Assembly (NCBI RefSeq): GCF_016862755.1
Contig: NZ_BONO01000002.1
Span: 186,001-250,000, forward strand
Reading direction: 5' to 3'
From: Cellulomonas pakistanensis
Lineage (GTDB): Bacteria > Actinomycetota > Actinomycetes > Actinomycetales > Cellulomonadaceae
Length of the DNA: 64,000 bases
Shown: positions 7,933 through 16,529 of the stretch, one piece after another
Numbering within the stretch: the stretch's first letter is position 1
Layout: each line of letters opens with the position of its first letter
Made by a program: the position numbers and the translations under genes
Notes under the pieces: generated by a model
The model's input: the letters and a program-made list of their open reading frames with translations, nothing else
Database searches by the model: none
Told to the model about the DNA's origin: nothing

Positions 7933-9317
7933 CGTGCGTCCTCCGTGCGTGGGGTGGCCGGGTCCAGCGGGCCCGAGGTGGTGGTGGTCGTGGTGACGGT
8001 GGTGGTCGTCGTCGTGGCGCCGGCGGCAGGGTGGTCCAGGCCGGGGAGCAGGTGCCCCATGGCCCGCGCCTTGGTCCGCAGGTACGCCTCGTTGTGGGTG
8101 GTGCGCCCGACCTCGAGCCCGCGGACCTCGGCGACCTCGACGCCGTGCGCGGTGAGGCCGGCGGCCTTGGCCGGGTTGTTGGTGAGCAGGGTGATCCGCC
8201 GGGCACCCAGGTCCGCGAGGATCGCCGCGGCGGCGCCGTACTCCCGCCGGTCGGCGGGCCAGCCGAGGTCGAGGTTCGCCTCGACGGTGTCCCGCCCCTG
8301 GTCCTGCAGGGCGTAGGCGCCGATCTTCGCGAGCAGGCCGATCCCCCGGCCCTCGTGCCCCCGCAGGTACACGACGGCGCCGCCGGTGCGCGCCGCGAGC
8401 TCCAGGGCCGCGTCGAGCTGGGGGCCGCAGTCGCACCGCGCGGAGCCGAACGCGTCGCCGGTGAGGCACTCGGAGTGCACCCGGACGACCGGCTGCTCGG
8501 CGAGGCCACGCGCCGCGACGAGGGCGACGTGGTCCGCCCCGGTCCGCAGGTCGCGGTAGGCGTGCACCCGGAAGTCGCCGTGCCGCGTCGGCAGGTCGGC
8601 GCTGTGCGCGCGGTGCACCCGCCGCGCGGGCGCGGTGGCGGCCTGCTCGGCGCCGGGCGCGGGCTCGGCGGGTAGGTCGCCGTGCGCGGTCCGCCACGCG
8701 ACCAGGTCGGCGATCGTGAGGACGACCAGCCCGTGCTCGCGCGCCAGCGCCGCCGTGGCGGGCAGCCGCATCATCGTGCCGTCGTCGTGCACGAGCTCCG
8801 CGATGGCGGCGACGGGCTCGACCCCGGCCAGCCGGCAGAGGTCGACCGCGGCCTCGGTGTGCCCGGCGCGGTGCAGGACCCCGCCCGGGACCGCGCGCAG
8901 CGGCAGCACGTGGCCGGGCCGGATCAGGTCCTCGGTGCCCGACGCCGGGTCGGCGAGGACCCGCAGCGTGCGGGTCCGGTCGGCGGCCGAGATGCCGGTG
9001 GTCACGCCGTGCGCGGCGTCGACGGTCACGGTGTACGCGGTGCGCCGGGGGTCCTGGCTCTGCGGCACCATGAGCGGCAGGTCGAGGGCGTCGGCGCGCG
9101 CACCGGTCATCGGGGCGCACAGGTACCCGGACGAGTGCCGGATCGTCCACGCGACCCACTCGGGCGTGGCGAGCGCGGCCGCCAGGATGACGTCGGCCTC
9201 GTTCTCCCGGTCCGGCGAGTCGGCGACCAGCACCGGCCGGCCCGCCCGCAGCTCGGCGAGGGCCTGCTCGACGGTGCCGAGCTCGATCGGGGCGTCCGCG
9301 GGGTCGACGGCGGTCAC
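7929..9317 (-). CDS. ribBA: Bifunctional DHBP synthase / GTP cyclohydrolase II
   Basis: The protein has 462 residues from GTG 9317. The N-terminal RibB half ([40 protein letters not shown]) makes the four-carbon unit from ribulose 5-phosphate. The C-terminal RibA half opens GTP with a zinc site in [18 protein letters not shown] and has [13 protein letters not shown]. The last 30 or so residues include an unusual run of threonines encoded by a trinucleotide repeat at 7978-8018. It overlaps ribE and ribH by 4 nt on each side. Confidence 0.97.
   Translation of the reverse strand: MTAVDPADAPIELGTVEQALAELRAGRPVLVADSPDRENEADVILAAALATPEWVAWTIRHSSGYLCAPMTGARADALDLPLMVPQSQDPRRTAYTVTVDAAHGVTTGISAADRTRTLRVLADPASGTEDLIRPGHVLPLRAVPGGVLHRAGHTEAAVDLCRLAGVEPVAAIAELVHDDGTMMRLPATAALAREHGLVVLTIADLVAWRTAHGDLPAEPAPGAEQAATAPARRVHRAHSADLPTRHGDFRVHAYRDLRTGADHVALVAARGLAEQPVVRVHSECLTGDAFGSARCDCGPQLDAALELAARTGGAVVYLRGHEGRGIGLLAKIGAYALQDQGRDTVEANLDLGWPADRREYGAAAAILADLGARRITLLTNNPAKAAGLTAHGVEVAEVRGLEVGRTTHNEAYLRTKARAMGHLLPGLDHPAAGATTTTTTVTTTTTTSGPLDPATPRTEDAR
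7978..8018 (-). repeat. GTG/GTC trinucleotide microsatellite in the ribBA 3' end
   Basis: About 13 consecutive plus-strand GTG, GTC and GTGAC-type triplets translate on the minus strand to two runs of six threonines split by a valine. Slippage would change tail length in frame. Confidence 0.8.
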
Positions 9318-10042
9318 CGGGCGACCCCCGTGTCGGCGCCCGCGCCGGCGCCTGCACCGGCCGCGCCGAGGCCACCCGCACCCGGGCCACCCGCGCCCGC
9401 GCCCGCGCCCGCCACCGCGCCGGCGGCCAGCAGCCGCTCGACGTACTTCGCCAGCACGTCCACCTCGAGGTTGACCCGCGTCCCGACCGCCGCGTCGCCG
9501 AGCGTCGTCTCCGCGAGGGTCGTCGGGATCAGCGAGACGCCGAACCAGTCGGGCCCGACGGCGGTCACCGTGAGCGACACCCCGGCGACGGCGACGGAGC
9601 CCTTCTCGGCCACGTAGCGCGCGAGCGCCGGGTCGAGCGCGATCTCGACCTCGTCCCAGCGCGGCCCGGGCGTGCGCCGCCGGACGGTGCCGACGCCGTC
9701 GACGTGCCCCTGGACGACGTGGCCGCCCAGCCGGGCGTCGGCGCGGACGGCCCGCTCGAGGTTGACCGGCGACCCCGCCGCGAGGTCGCCGAGCGCGGTG
9801 CGCCGCAGCGACTCCGGCATCACGTCGACCGCGAAGGTGCCGTCGCCGGGCAGGTCCGTGACGGTCAGGCAGACGCCCTGCACCGCGATCGAGTCGCCGT
9901 GCCGCGCGTCGGACGTCACGAGCGGGCCGCGCAGCACCAGCCGCGCGTCGCCGGCGGGGGCGCCGTCGGGCCCGTCACCCGCGCCCGGTGCCAGGTCCAG
10001 CGCCACGACGGTGCCGACCTCCTCGACGATGCCGGTGAACAT
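9314..10042 (-). CDS. ribE: Riboflavin synthase alpha chain
   Basis: The protein has 242 residues. It dismutates two lumazine molecules to riboflavin and the pyrimidine intermediate. Two tandem barrels are visible, starting [15 protein letters not shown] and, in the second half, [33 protein letters not shown] and [16 protein letters not shown] are the matching repeats. The last 40 residues are Gly/Ala low complexity encoded by simple repeats, longer than the usual family end at about 200 residues. The ATG overlaps the ribD stop by one base (TGATG). Confidence 0.96.
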   Translation of the reverse strand: MFTGIVEEVGTVVALDLAPGAGDGPDGAPAGDARLVLRGPLVTSDARHGDSIAVQGVCLTVTDLPGDGTFAVDVMPESLRRTALGDLAAGSPVNLERAVRADARLGGHVVQGHVDGVGTVRRRTPGPRWDEVEIALDPALARYVAEKGSVAVAGVSLTVTAVGPDWFGVSLIPTTLAETTLGDAAVGTRVNLEVDVLAKYVERLLAAGAVAGAGAGAGGPGAGGLGAAGAGAGAGADTGVAR

Positions 10043-11118
10043 CAGCGCTCCTCCTCCTCGACGTCGGCCACGACGAGCACGTCGGGCCCCAGCGGTCGCA
10101 CCTCGCGGGTCCGCAGCCGCAGCGCGTCCCCGATCGTCCCGATGCCCAGGTCGGCCACGGCCGGGCGGCCGGCGCCGAGCAGCACCGGCGCGACGTAGGC
10201 GTGCACCTGGTCCACGACGCCCGCGCGCAGGAACGCGGCGGCGAGCGTGGGCCCGCCCTCGACGAGCACCCGGCGGGTCTCGCGCTCGTGCAGGGCGGCC
10301 AGCGCCTCCCGCGGGTCGCGGGTGCGCAGGCGCAGCACCTCGCCGCCGGGGCCGGACAGCCGCCCGCCCACGGGCAGGTCGCGCTCGCCGACGACGACCC
10401 GCAGCGGCTGGTGCGCGGCGAGGGCGCCGTCGGCGTCCCGGGCCGTCAGGGCGGGGTCGTCCGCCAGCGCCGTGCCCGTCCCGACGACCAGCGCGTCGAC
10501 CTCGGCGCGCAGGGCGTGGGCGTGCGCCCGGGCCTCCGGCGAGGTGATCCACCGGCTCGACCCGTCCGCGGCGGCGACCCGGCCGTCCAGCGTGGTGGCG
10601 AGCTTGAGCGTGACGTGCGGGCGCCCCCGGGACACGGCGAGCAGCCACGGCCCGAGCAGCGCCCGGCTCGCGTCCTCCGCGACGCCGACGACGACCTCGA
10701 CCCCGGCGGCGCGCAGCCGGTCCGCTCCCCCGACGGCGGCCGGGTTCGGGTCGGGGACGGCCACGACGACACGAGCGACGCCGGCCGCCAGCAGCGCGGC
10801 CGAGCACGGACCGGTCCGGCCGGTGTGGTCGCAGGGCTCGAGCGTGACGACGGCGGTCGCGCCGCGGACGTCGAGCCCGCGGGACCGCGCGTCGGCCAGC
10901 GCGGCCACCTCGGCGTGCGGGGTGCCGGCCCCGCGGTGCCAGCCCTCGCCCAGCACTCGGCCGGGGAGCTCGCCCGCGGCCGTCCCGGCGGGCGCCAGCA
11001 GCACGCAGCCGACGCGCGGGTTCGGGCCGTGCGCCGGGCCGCGCCGCGCGAGGTCCAGGGCGCGCGCCATCGCGTCCCGCTCGACCTCGGTCCCCTCGAC
11101 CGCCGTCCCCGTGCCCAA
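10042..11118 (-). CDS. ribD: Bifunctional diaminohydroxyphosphoribosylaminopyrimidine deaminase / reductase
   Basis: The protein has 358 residues from TTG 11118, chosen because AGGGGAG lies just upstream; ATG at 11070 is the alternative. The N-terminal deaminase domain has the zinc motif HAEVAALAD plus TLEPCDHTGRTGPCSAALL. The C-terminal NADPH reductase domain begins at HVTLKLATTLDGRVAAADGS. It performs the second and third steps of riboflavin synthesis and is the first gene of the operon, about 100 nt downstream of the FMN riboswitch. Confidence 0.95.
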   Translation of the reverse strand: MGTGTAVEGTEVERDAMARALDLARRGPAHGPNPRVGCVLLAPAGTAAGELPGRVLGEGWHRGAGTPHAEVAALADARSRGLDVRGATAVVTLEPCDHTGRTGPCSAALLAAGVARVVVAVPDPNPAAVGGADRLRAAGVEVVVGVAEDASRALLGPWLLAVSRGRPHVTLKLATTLDGRVAAADGSSRWITSPEARAHAHALRAEVDALVVGTGTALADDPALTARDADGALAAHQPLRVVVGERDLPVGGRLSGPGGEVLRLRTRDPREALAALHERETRRVLVEGGPTLAAAFLRAGVVDQVHAYVAPVLLGAGRPAVADLGIGTIGDALRLRTREVRPLGPDVLVVADVEEEER

Positions 11119-11155
11119 CTCCGCTCCCCTCGACCGACGGGTCTCCGGGGTTGCG

Positions 11156-11213
11156 GGCGGCGTGCGGGTGCACGACGTCCACGGCGCACCCGGCTCACGC
11201 CGAGCACGCCGCC
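11156..11213 (-). promoter_or_regulatory. Long-stem hairpin between the FMN riboswitch and ribD (possible expression platform)
   Basis: The 10-nt arms at 11156-11165 and 11204-11213 are perfectly complementary. An inner stem pairs 11166-11171 (GGGTGC) with 11186-11191 (GCACCC). There is no T-run, so if it acts in termination it is not a classical U-tract terminator. Confidence 0.5.
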
Positions 11214-11216
11214 ACG

Positions 11217-11340
11217 ACTCCTCCCATCCGGACTTTCACCGTCGGTCCTGGAGTTCCACCAGGTCAACCGCTCGCGCCCCTGAGGGCGTCTGCGGGTCGC
11301 GGACTGTCACCGCCGGCTCGGACTTTCACCGACCCCGGAG
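11217..11340 (-). promoter_or_regulatory. FMN riboswitch (RFN element)
   Basis: On the minus strand the conserved blocks appear in order: GGTCGGTGAAAGTCCG, GGCGGTGACAGTCCGCGACC, CGGTTGACCTGGTGGAACTC, then GACCGACGGTGAAAGTCCGG and ATGGGAGGAG. These are the signature segments of the six-helix RFN aptamer that binds FMN and represses riboflavin genes. It precedes ribD. The 369-base gap 11119-11487 therefore holds the riboswitch, its hairpin, an undetermined promoter and the rpe terminator. Confidence 0.96.
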
Positions 11341-11411
11341 CACGTGTGTGTGTTCTGTCGAACGATGATGCCACACGCGGCATTCCCGGCCGGGCGCGAC
11401 CACCGCCGCGA

Positions 11412-11466
11412 GCGGACGGCCGACCGGCCCGCGGCGCGCTCCCGCACGCGTCGCGGGCCCGTCCGC
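11412..11466 (-). terminator. Terminator hairpin downstream of rpe
   Basis: The outer arms GCGGACGG (11412-11419) and CCGTCCGC (11459-11466) are perfectly paired. They enclose a second 12-bp stem, 11427-11438 with 11447-11458, with one wobble. The hairpin starts 22 nt after the rpe stop; it has no U-tract, as is common in high-GC genomes. Confidence 0.65.
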
Positions 11467-11487
11467 CACCGCCGGGTGCGCGAACCG

Positions 11488-12156
11488 TCAGCGCGCGGCC
11501 AGCGCCTCGCCCGCGAGCCCGCGCAGGGCGTCGATCTCCGCGTTCGGGTCCTCGGCGCCGTACACGGCGGAGCCGGCGACGAACACGTTCGCCCCGGCCT
11601 CGGCGACCTGCGCGATGGTGCTGCGGGACACGCCGCCGTCGACCTGGATCCAGGTGTCGGCGCCCTGCTCGTCGATCGCCGCGCGCAACCGGCGGATCTT
11701 GGGCAGGGTGCCCTCGATGAACGCCTGGCCGCCGAACCCGGGCTCAACCGTCATGACCAGCACCATGTCGAACTCGGGCAGCAGGTCCAGCAGCGGCTCG
11801 ACGGGCGTGGCCGGCCGCAGCGCGATGCTGGCCCGCGCCCCCGCGGAGCGGATCTCCCGCGCCAGCCGGACGGCGGCCTGCGCGGCCTCCGCGTGGAACG
11901 TGACCGACGCAGCCCCGGCGTGCGCGTAGTCGACGGCCCACCGGTCGGCGGACTCGATCATGAGGTGCACGTCGACCGGCACCGGCGCGACCTCGATGAT
12001 CCGGCGGACGACCGGCAGCCCGAGCGTGAGGTTCGGGACGAAGTGGTTGTCCATCACGTCGACGTGCGCCCAGTCGGCCCGGCTGATCCGGTGCAGGTCG
12101 CGCTCGAGGTTGGTGAAGTCGGCGGACAGGATGCTGGGGCTGATCTGCGCGTGCAC
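11488..12156 (-). CDS. rpe: Ribulose-phosphate 3-epimerase
   Basis: The protein has 222 residues from GTG 12156. It interconverts ribulose 5-phosphate and xylulose 5-phosphate in the pentose phosphate pathway. TIM-barrel motifs are visible: [35 protein letters not shown] (metal His/Asp), [26 protein letters not shown] and [19 protein letters not shown] box 6 nt before the GTG suggests a leaderless transcript. Product and substrate connect it to the ribBA precursor pool in the adjacent operon. Confidence 0.97.
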   Translation of the reverse strand: MHAQISPSILSADFTNLERDLHRISRADWAHVDVMDNHFVPNLTLGLPVVRRIIEVAPVPVDVHLMIESADRWAVDYAHAGAASVTFHAEAAQAAVRLAREIRSAGARASIALRPATPVEPLLDLLPEFDMVLVMTVEPGFGGQAFIEGTLPKIRRLRAAIDEQGADTWIQVDGGVSRSTIAQVAEAGANVFVAGSAVYGAEDPNAEIDALRGLAGEALAAR

Positions 12157-12162
12157 GCGACC

Positions 12163-12168
12163 AGCCTA
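12163..12168 (-). promoter_or_regulatory. -10 box of rpe, leaderless arrangement
   Basis: TAGGCT on the minus strand is followed by six bases and GTG 12156, leaving no room for a ribosome-binding site. Confidence 0.5.
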
Positions 12169-12258
12169 GCGACGCGGCGCCCGCCCGCCCGGCGGGGCCG
12201 CGCGCGTCGGGCCCGGCGCGGCCGCAGGCCGACGTCCGGCCCGGCGGGGCCGCGCGCG

Positions 12259-14040
12259 TCAGGCCGTGCGGCGCAGCAGGGTCAGGTGCATCGCGTCGGT
12301 GCCGTGGGCGTGCGGCCAGAGCTGGGCGTCCTCGCGCTCGGGCAGGTCGAGCCCCGGCGCGATGCCGTGCAGCACGGACGGTGCGTCGAGCACCTCGACC
12401 TCCAGCCCGGCCTTGCGCGCGGCGCGGGTGGCGTCGACGACGGCGAGCCGCGTCTCCGCGAGCACCGGCGAGCACGTCACGTACGCGACGACGCCGCCCA
12501 CCCGCACCGCGCGCAGGGCGGAGCCGAGCAGGTCGCGCTGCAGGGCGGTGAGCTGGGCCAGGTCCGACGGCGTCCGCCGCCAGCGCGACTCCGGCCGGCG
12601 GCGCAGCGCCCCCAGCCCGGTGCAGGGCGCGTCGAGCAGGACGCGGTCGTAGCCGCCGGGCTCGGCGTCGCCGACCTCGCGGCCGTCGCCGACCCGCACG
12701 TCCTCGACCGCCCCCTCGGGCGCCGCGGCGACGGCCTGGCGGACCAGCCGGGCGCGGTGCGGCTGCACCTCGTTGGCGACGAGCCGGGCGCCGCGCTCCC
12801 CCGCCAGGGCGGCCAGCAGCGCAGCCTTGCCGCCAGGGCCGGCGCACAGATCGAGCCAGCGCGCGTCGGAGCCGTCGAGCGGCGCGTCCGCCAGCGCGAG
12901 CGCCACGAGCTGGCTGCCCTCGTCCTGGACGCCGGCGGTCCCGGCGCGCACGGCGGGCAGGCCGGCCGGGTCGCCGCCGCCGGCCAGGGTCACGGCGGTC
13001 GGCGCCCAGCGGCCGGGCGTGGCGTCGGGACCCGCGGCGGCGAGCAGGTCGTCGCGGTCGGCGAGGCCGGGCCGCGCCACCAGCGAGACCCGCGGCGCCT
13101 CGTTGTCGGCGGCGAGCAGGTCGCCGAGCTCGGCGGCGTCCCGGCCGTGCCCGACGAGCGCCTCGCGCAGCGCGCGGGTCACCCAGGCGGGGTGGCTGTC
13201 GACCGCGGACAGCCGGGCGACCGCGTCGGAGCCCCCGGGGTCGGCGGCGTCGCCGATCCGGTCGAGCCACACCTCCAGCGGCTCGCGGGACACCGCGCGC
13301 AGCACGGCGTTGACGAACTGCGCAGGCCCGGCGCCGACCTGCTCCCGGACCAGCCCGACGGTCTCGGACACCGCGGCGTGCGGCGGCACGCGCATGCCGA
13401 GCAGCTGGTGCGCGCCGAGGCGCAGGGCGTCCAGCACGGGCGGGTCGACCTGCTCCAGCGGGCGCCCGGTGCACTGCGAGAGGATCGCGTCGTAGCGGCC
13501 CTGCAGCCGCAGCGTGCCGTACGCGAGCTCGGTCGCGAAGCCCGCGTCGCGGCCACGGATGCCGCGCTCGCGCAGCAGGGGCGGGAGCACGAGGTTCGCG
13601 TAGGCGTCGGAGTCGGCGACGGTGCGCAGGACGTCGAACGCCGCGGTGCGCGCGGGGTCGGACGACCGGCGGCGCGCAGACGGCGCGGCGGCGGTGCGCT
13701 CGCGCGGGCCCTGCCGGGACGCGGGGCGCTGGCGACCGGCGGCGTCGCGGTGCTCGCCGCCCTGGCCGGGGCCGCCGCGCCGGCCGTCCTGGCCGGACGC
13801 GCCGCGCTGGCCGCCCTGGCCGGAACCGCCGCGCTGGCCACCCTGGCCGCCCTGGCCGGACGCGCCACGCGCGCCGCCCTGCCCGGAACCGCCGTGCTGC
13901 CTGCCGCCCTGCCCGGAACCGCTGCGCTGCCCGCCGCTCTGGCCGGGACCGCCGGACCGACCGCCCTGGCCGCCGCCCTGCCCGCCCGAACGCCCGCCCT
14001 GCCCGCCCGGGCGACCGCCCTGACCACGTTCCGCGCTCAC
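12259..14040 (-). CDS. rsmB: 16S rRNA m5C967 methyltransferase (RsmB/Sun/Fmu)
   Basis: The protein has 593 residues from GTG 14040. The region after residue 125 carries a NusB-like RNA-binding domain ([20 protein letters not shown]) and a SAM methyltransferase domain ([57 protein letters not shown], with the two catalytic cysteines). It methylates C967 of 16S rRNA. The first 100 residues are a Gly-Gln-Gly-Gly repeat absent from typical family members of about 430-470 residues. GTGA overlap with fmt implies coupling. Confidence 0.93.
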   Translation of the reverse strand: MSAERGQGGRPGGQGGRSGGQGGGQGGRSGGPGQSGGQRSGSGQGGRQHGGSGQGGARGASGQGGQGGQRGGSGQGGQRGASGQDGRRGGPGQGGEHRDAAGRQRPASRQGPRERTAAAPSARRRSSDPARTAAFDVLRTVADSDAYANLVLPPLLRERGIRGRDAGFATELAYGTLRLQGRYDAILSQCTGRPLEQVDPPVLDALRLGAHQLLGMRVPPHAAVSETVGLVREQVGAGPAQFVNAVLRAVSREPLEVWLDRIGDAADPGGSDAVARLSAVDSHPAWVTRALREALVGHGRDAAELGDLLAADNEAPRVSLVARPGLADRDDLLAAAGPDATPGRWAPTAVTLAGGGDPAGLPAVRAGTAGVQDEGSQLVALALADAPLDGSDARWLDLCAGPGGKAALLAALAGERGARLVANEVQPHRARLVRQAVAAAPEGAVEDVRVGDGREVGDAEPGGYDRVLLDAPCTGLGALRRRPESRWRRTPSDLAQLTALQRDLLGSALRAVRVGGVVAYVTCSPVLAETRLAVVDATRAARKAGLEVEVLDAPSVLHGIAPGLDLPEREDAQLWPHAHGTDAMHLTLLRRTA

Positions 14041-14999
14041 GCGCCCGCCCCCCGCTCCGCGCCGCTGTCGGCCCCGAGGACCGTCCTCTCGTCCAGCCGG
14101 GCCCCGCGCGCCCAGTCGGCGGCGGCCATCGCCCGCTTCCCGGCCGGCCGCACCTCGCCGAGCCGGACGGCGTGCGTGCCGGTGCCGACGAGCACCTCAC
14201 CGCGGCCGGCGCGCACGGCGCCGGGCGCGAGGTCGGTGACCTCGGGGACGAGCCGCACGGGGCCGAGGCCGAGGCGGGCGCCGTCGGGCAGCGTCGTCCA
14301 CGCGCCCGGGGCGGGCGTGCAGCCGCGCACGCGGCGGTCGACGGCCATGGCGGGGTGCTGCCAGCGGACGCGGGCGTCCTCGGTGGTGAGGCGCGGCGCG
14401 AGGCTGACGCCGTCGGTGGGCTGCGGGACCGGCGTGAGCACGCCGTCCTCCAGCGCGTCGAGGGTCTTGACGAGCAGGTCGGAGCCCGCCCCTGCGAGCC
14501 GCCCGAGCAGGTCGCCGGACGTGTCGAGCGGCCGGATCGTCTCCGTCAGGGTGCCGAGCACGGGTCCGGTGTCGAGCCCGGCCTCGAGCAGGAAGGTCGA
14601 GGCGCCGGTGACCTCGTCGCCGGCGATGATCGCGTGCTGCACGGGCGCCGCGCCGCGCCAGGCGGGCAGCACGGAGAAGTGCAGGTTCACCCAGCCGTGC
14701 CGGGGCAGCGCCAGCGCGGCCGGGGGCACCAGGTTGCCGTACGCGACGACGGGCGCGGCGTCGGGCGCGATCGCGGCGATCCGCGCCTGGACCTCCGGGT
14801 CCTTCAGGGTCGCCGGGGTGAGCACCTCGAGGTCGGCCTCGAGCGCGCGCTCCTTGACGGGGCTCGGGGTGAGCGTCCGGCCGCGGCCAGCGCGGGCGTC
14901 GGGGCGGGTGAGGACGGCGACGACCTCGTGGCGGGAGGCGAGCAGGGCGTCCAGCGAGGGCAGCGCCACCGCGGGCGTCCCGGCGAAGAGCAGGCGCAT
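14037..14999 (-). CDS. fmt: Methionyl-tRNA formyltransferase
   Basis: The protein has 320 residues from ATG 14999; an in-frame GTG at 15005 is possible but lies only 2 nt from the -10 box. It formylates initiator Met-tRNA. The start [20 protein letters not shown], the folate-site segment [20 protein letters not shown] and [18 protein letters not shown] are diagnostic. It is the first gene of an fmt-rsmB unit, a common actinobacterial pairing. Confidence 0.95.
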   Translation of the reverse strand: MRLLFAGTPAVALPSLDALLASRHEVVAVLTRPDARAGRGRTLTPSPVKERALEADLEVLTPATLKDPEVQARIAAIAPDAAPVVAYGNLVPPAALALPRHGWVNLHFSVLPAWRGAAPVQHAIIAGDEVTGASTFLLEAGLDTGPVLGTLTETIRPLDTSGDLLGRLAGAGSDLLVKTLDALEDGVLTPVPQPTDGVSLAPRLTTEDARVRWQHPAMAVDRRVRGCTPAPGAWTTLPDGARLGLGPVRLVPEVTDLAPGAVRAGRGEVLVGTGTHAVRLGEVRPAGKRAMAAADWARGARLDERTVLGADSGAERGAGA

Positions 15000-15007
15000 G
15001 GGCACTG

Positions 15008-15013
15008 ATCCTA
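15008..15013 (-). promoter_or_regulatory. -10 box of fmt, leaderless arrangement
   Basis: TAGGAT on the minus strand ends 8 nt before ATG 14999. The spacing supports ATG 14999 over GTG 15005 as the start. Confidence 0.5.
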
Positions 15014-15125
15014 GTGCCGGGCCGCACGGGCACCCGCGCCGCGCCGGGCGCGCAGCGCCGGGGCGAGCGCACCCCGAGCGCGCAGCGCCGCGGCAAGCTC
15101 AACCCGGGCACGCAGCGCCAGGCAA

Positions 15126-15170
15126 GCACACGCCGGGCACGCACACGCCGGGCACGCACGCGCCGGGCAC
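15126..15170. repeat. 15-nt tandem repeat, three units, downstream of the DUF1345 gene
   Basis: Three copies of GCACACGCCGGGCAC (the third with one change) lie at 15126-15140, 15141-15155 and 15156-15170, with degenerate related sequence on both sides. They sit in the 167-nt gap between DUF1345 and fmt. Confidence 0.85.
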
Positions 15171-15180
15171 GCGGCGCCGG

Positions 15181-15879
15181 TCAGGACCCGAGTCCGCCGA
15201 ACAGCAGCGAGACCATCATCGCGACGACGACGGAGTTGAACGAGAACGCCAGCAGGACGTGCGTCCGGGCGAGCGTCCACGCCGCCCGCGACCGCATGTG
15301 CCCCGACACGGTCGCCGCCATCGCGGACAGCAGCACCGCGAGCGTGAGGTAGTCCCCGAACTGCGGCGTCCCCTCGACGTCGACCGTGAGGTGCCGCTCG
15401 CCGTCGTCGCGCCGCCCGGCGTCCAGGCGCAGGTACTGCAGCGCGAACGCGTAGACCATTTGCGCCCAGGAGCACGCCACGTTCAGCAGCCCGAGCCCGA
15501 TGTACGTCCAGTCGTCGCGGTAGGTGGGGTCCTGCGCGATGAAGATCGTCACGGCGACCGCCACGACGGCCGCCGACAGCGTCCAGCTCGCCGCGCCGCC
15601 GTAGCCCAGGACCCGGTTCCACCACCGCCGGCCGAGGTCCTGCTCGCGCCAGGCGCTGGCGACGAGCCCGCGCGGCCCGCGGCCGGCGTACGTGACGTGG
15701 GTCCACACCAGGTACAGCAGGGTGAACACCGGCCACATGACGAGGTAGAGCGAGGCGGCCACGGCGGGGCCGAGCCGGAGCTCGCCGCTGCGGAGCGCCA
15801 CGACGCCGACGGCGACCACGAGGGCCGCCGCGAAGCTCCAGTTGGCGCGGACGTTGTCGCTCACGTAGCGGCTGGCCAT
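15181..15879 (-). CDS. DUF1345 membrane protein
   Basis: The protein has 232 residues with five or six hydrophobic helices (for example SFAAALVVAVGVVALR and ASWTLSAAVVAVAVTIFIAQ). The motifs VMWPVFTLLYLVWTHVTYAG and FGDYLTLAVLLSAMAATVSG match the DUF1345 family of bacterial inner-membrane proteins of unknown function. Start ATG 15879 lies 35 nt after the HAD gene stop. Nothing in the neighbourhood suggests a specific substrate. Confidence 0.82.
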   Translation of the reverse strand: MASRYVSDNVRANWSFAAALVVAVGVVALRSGELRLGPAVAASLYLVMWPVFTLLYLVWTHVTYAGRGPRGLVASAWREQDLGRRWWNRVLGYGGAASWTLSAAVVAVAVTIFIAQDPTYRDDWTYIGLGLLNVACSWAQMVYAFALQYLRLDAGRRDDGERHLTVDVEGTPQFGDYLTLAVLLSAMAATVSGHMRSRAAWTLARTHVLLAFSFNSVVVAMMVSLLFGGLGS

Positions 15880-15914
15880 GGCCCGATCCAAGCAGAGCCC
15901 CGGCCGACGCAGGT

Positions 15915-16529
15915 TCAGGCGGGCAGCGCGCCCCGTGCGACGAGCTCGGCCCGCAGCGCCCCGGCCGTCGTGAACAGCACCGCCTGGTACCCGGCCGCCG
16001 CGGCGCCGGCGACGTTGGCCGGGCTGTCGTCGACGAACACCGTGCGTGCCGGGTCGAGCCCGTGCCGCTCGGCGATCAGGGCGAAGATGCGGGGGTCGGG
16101 CTTCACCACGCCCTCGCGCCCGGACACGACGACGTCCTCCAGCCGGCCGATGACGGGCGCGACGCGCTCGCCGTGGTGGAACGTCTCGGCGGACCAGTTC
16201 GTCAGCCCGAGGACGCGGACGCCGGCCGCGCGCAGGTCGTCGACGACCTCCGCGCTGCCCGGCACGGGCCCCGGCAGCGCGTGCACGAACCGCTCGACGT
16301 AGAGGTCGACCGTCGGCGCGTGCTGGGGGTGCGTCCGCGCGACCTCGGCGCGGGCCTCGCTCCACGGTCTGCCGGCGTCCTGCCGGAGATTGAGCGCGAG
16401 GAAGTCGACGTCGGCGAAGAACCGCTCGACCTCCGCGGCCGTGAGCACGCCGTCGAAGGCCCGCTCCGGCTCCCAGCGCACCAGCACGTTCCCCAGGTCG
16501 AGCACGACGGCGTCGACGGCCTCGGTCAC
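15915..16529 (-). CDS. HAD-family hydrolase
   Basis: The protein has 204 residues from GTG 16529, overlapping the priA stop by 4 nt. HAD motif I is VVLDLGNVLVRWEP: the usual nucleophile Asp is present, but the second acidic residue is replaced by Gly-Asn, as in the YihX-like subclass. Motif II is LGLTNWSAETF and motif IV is VFVDDSPANVAGAAAAGYQA. A Lys lies in GVVKPDPRIF. It is probably a sugar-phosphate or small-molecule phosphatase; the substrate is not deducible. Confidence 0.85.
   Translation of the reverse strand: MTEAVDAVVLDLGNVLVRWEPERAFDGVLTAAEVERFFADVDFLALNLRQDAGRPWSEARAEVARTHPQHAPTVDLYVERFVHALPGPVPGSAEVVDDLRAAGVRVLGLTNWSAETFHHGERVAPVIGRLEDVVVSGREGVVKPDPRIFALIAERHGLDPARTVFVDDSPANVAGAAAAGYQAVLFTTAGALRAELVARGALPA

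Noticed and set aside
15005-15008. GTG 15005 as the fmt start
   Set aside because: It lies only 2 nt from the TAGGAT box, too close for transcription to include it, whereas ATG 14999 gives the family start.
11344-16302. A 1652-codon open frame on the plus strand
   Set aside because: It is antisense to rpe, rsmB, fmt and DUF1345, which have clear family motifs. Its translation is Arg/Gly/Pro-rich low complexity, as expected for a mirror frame in very GC-rich DNA.
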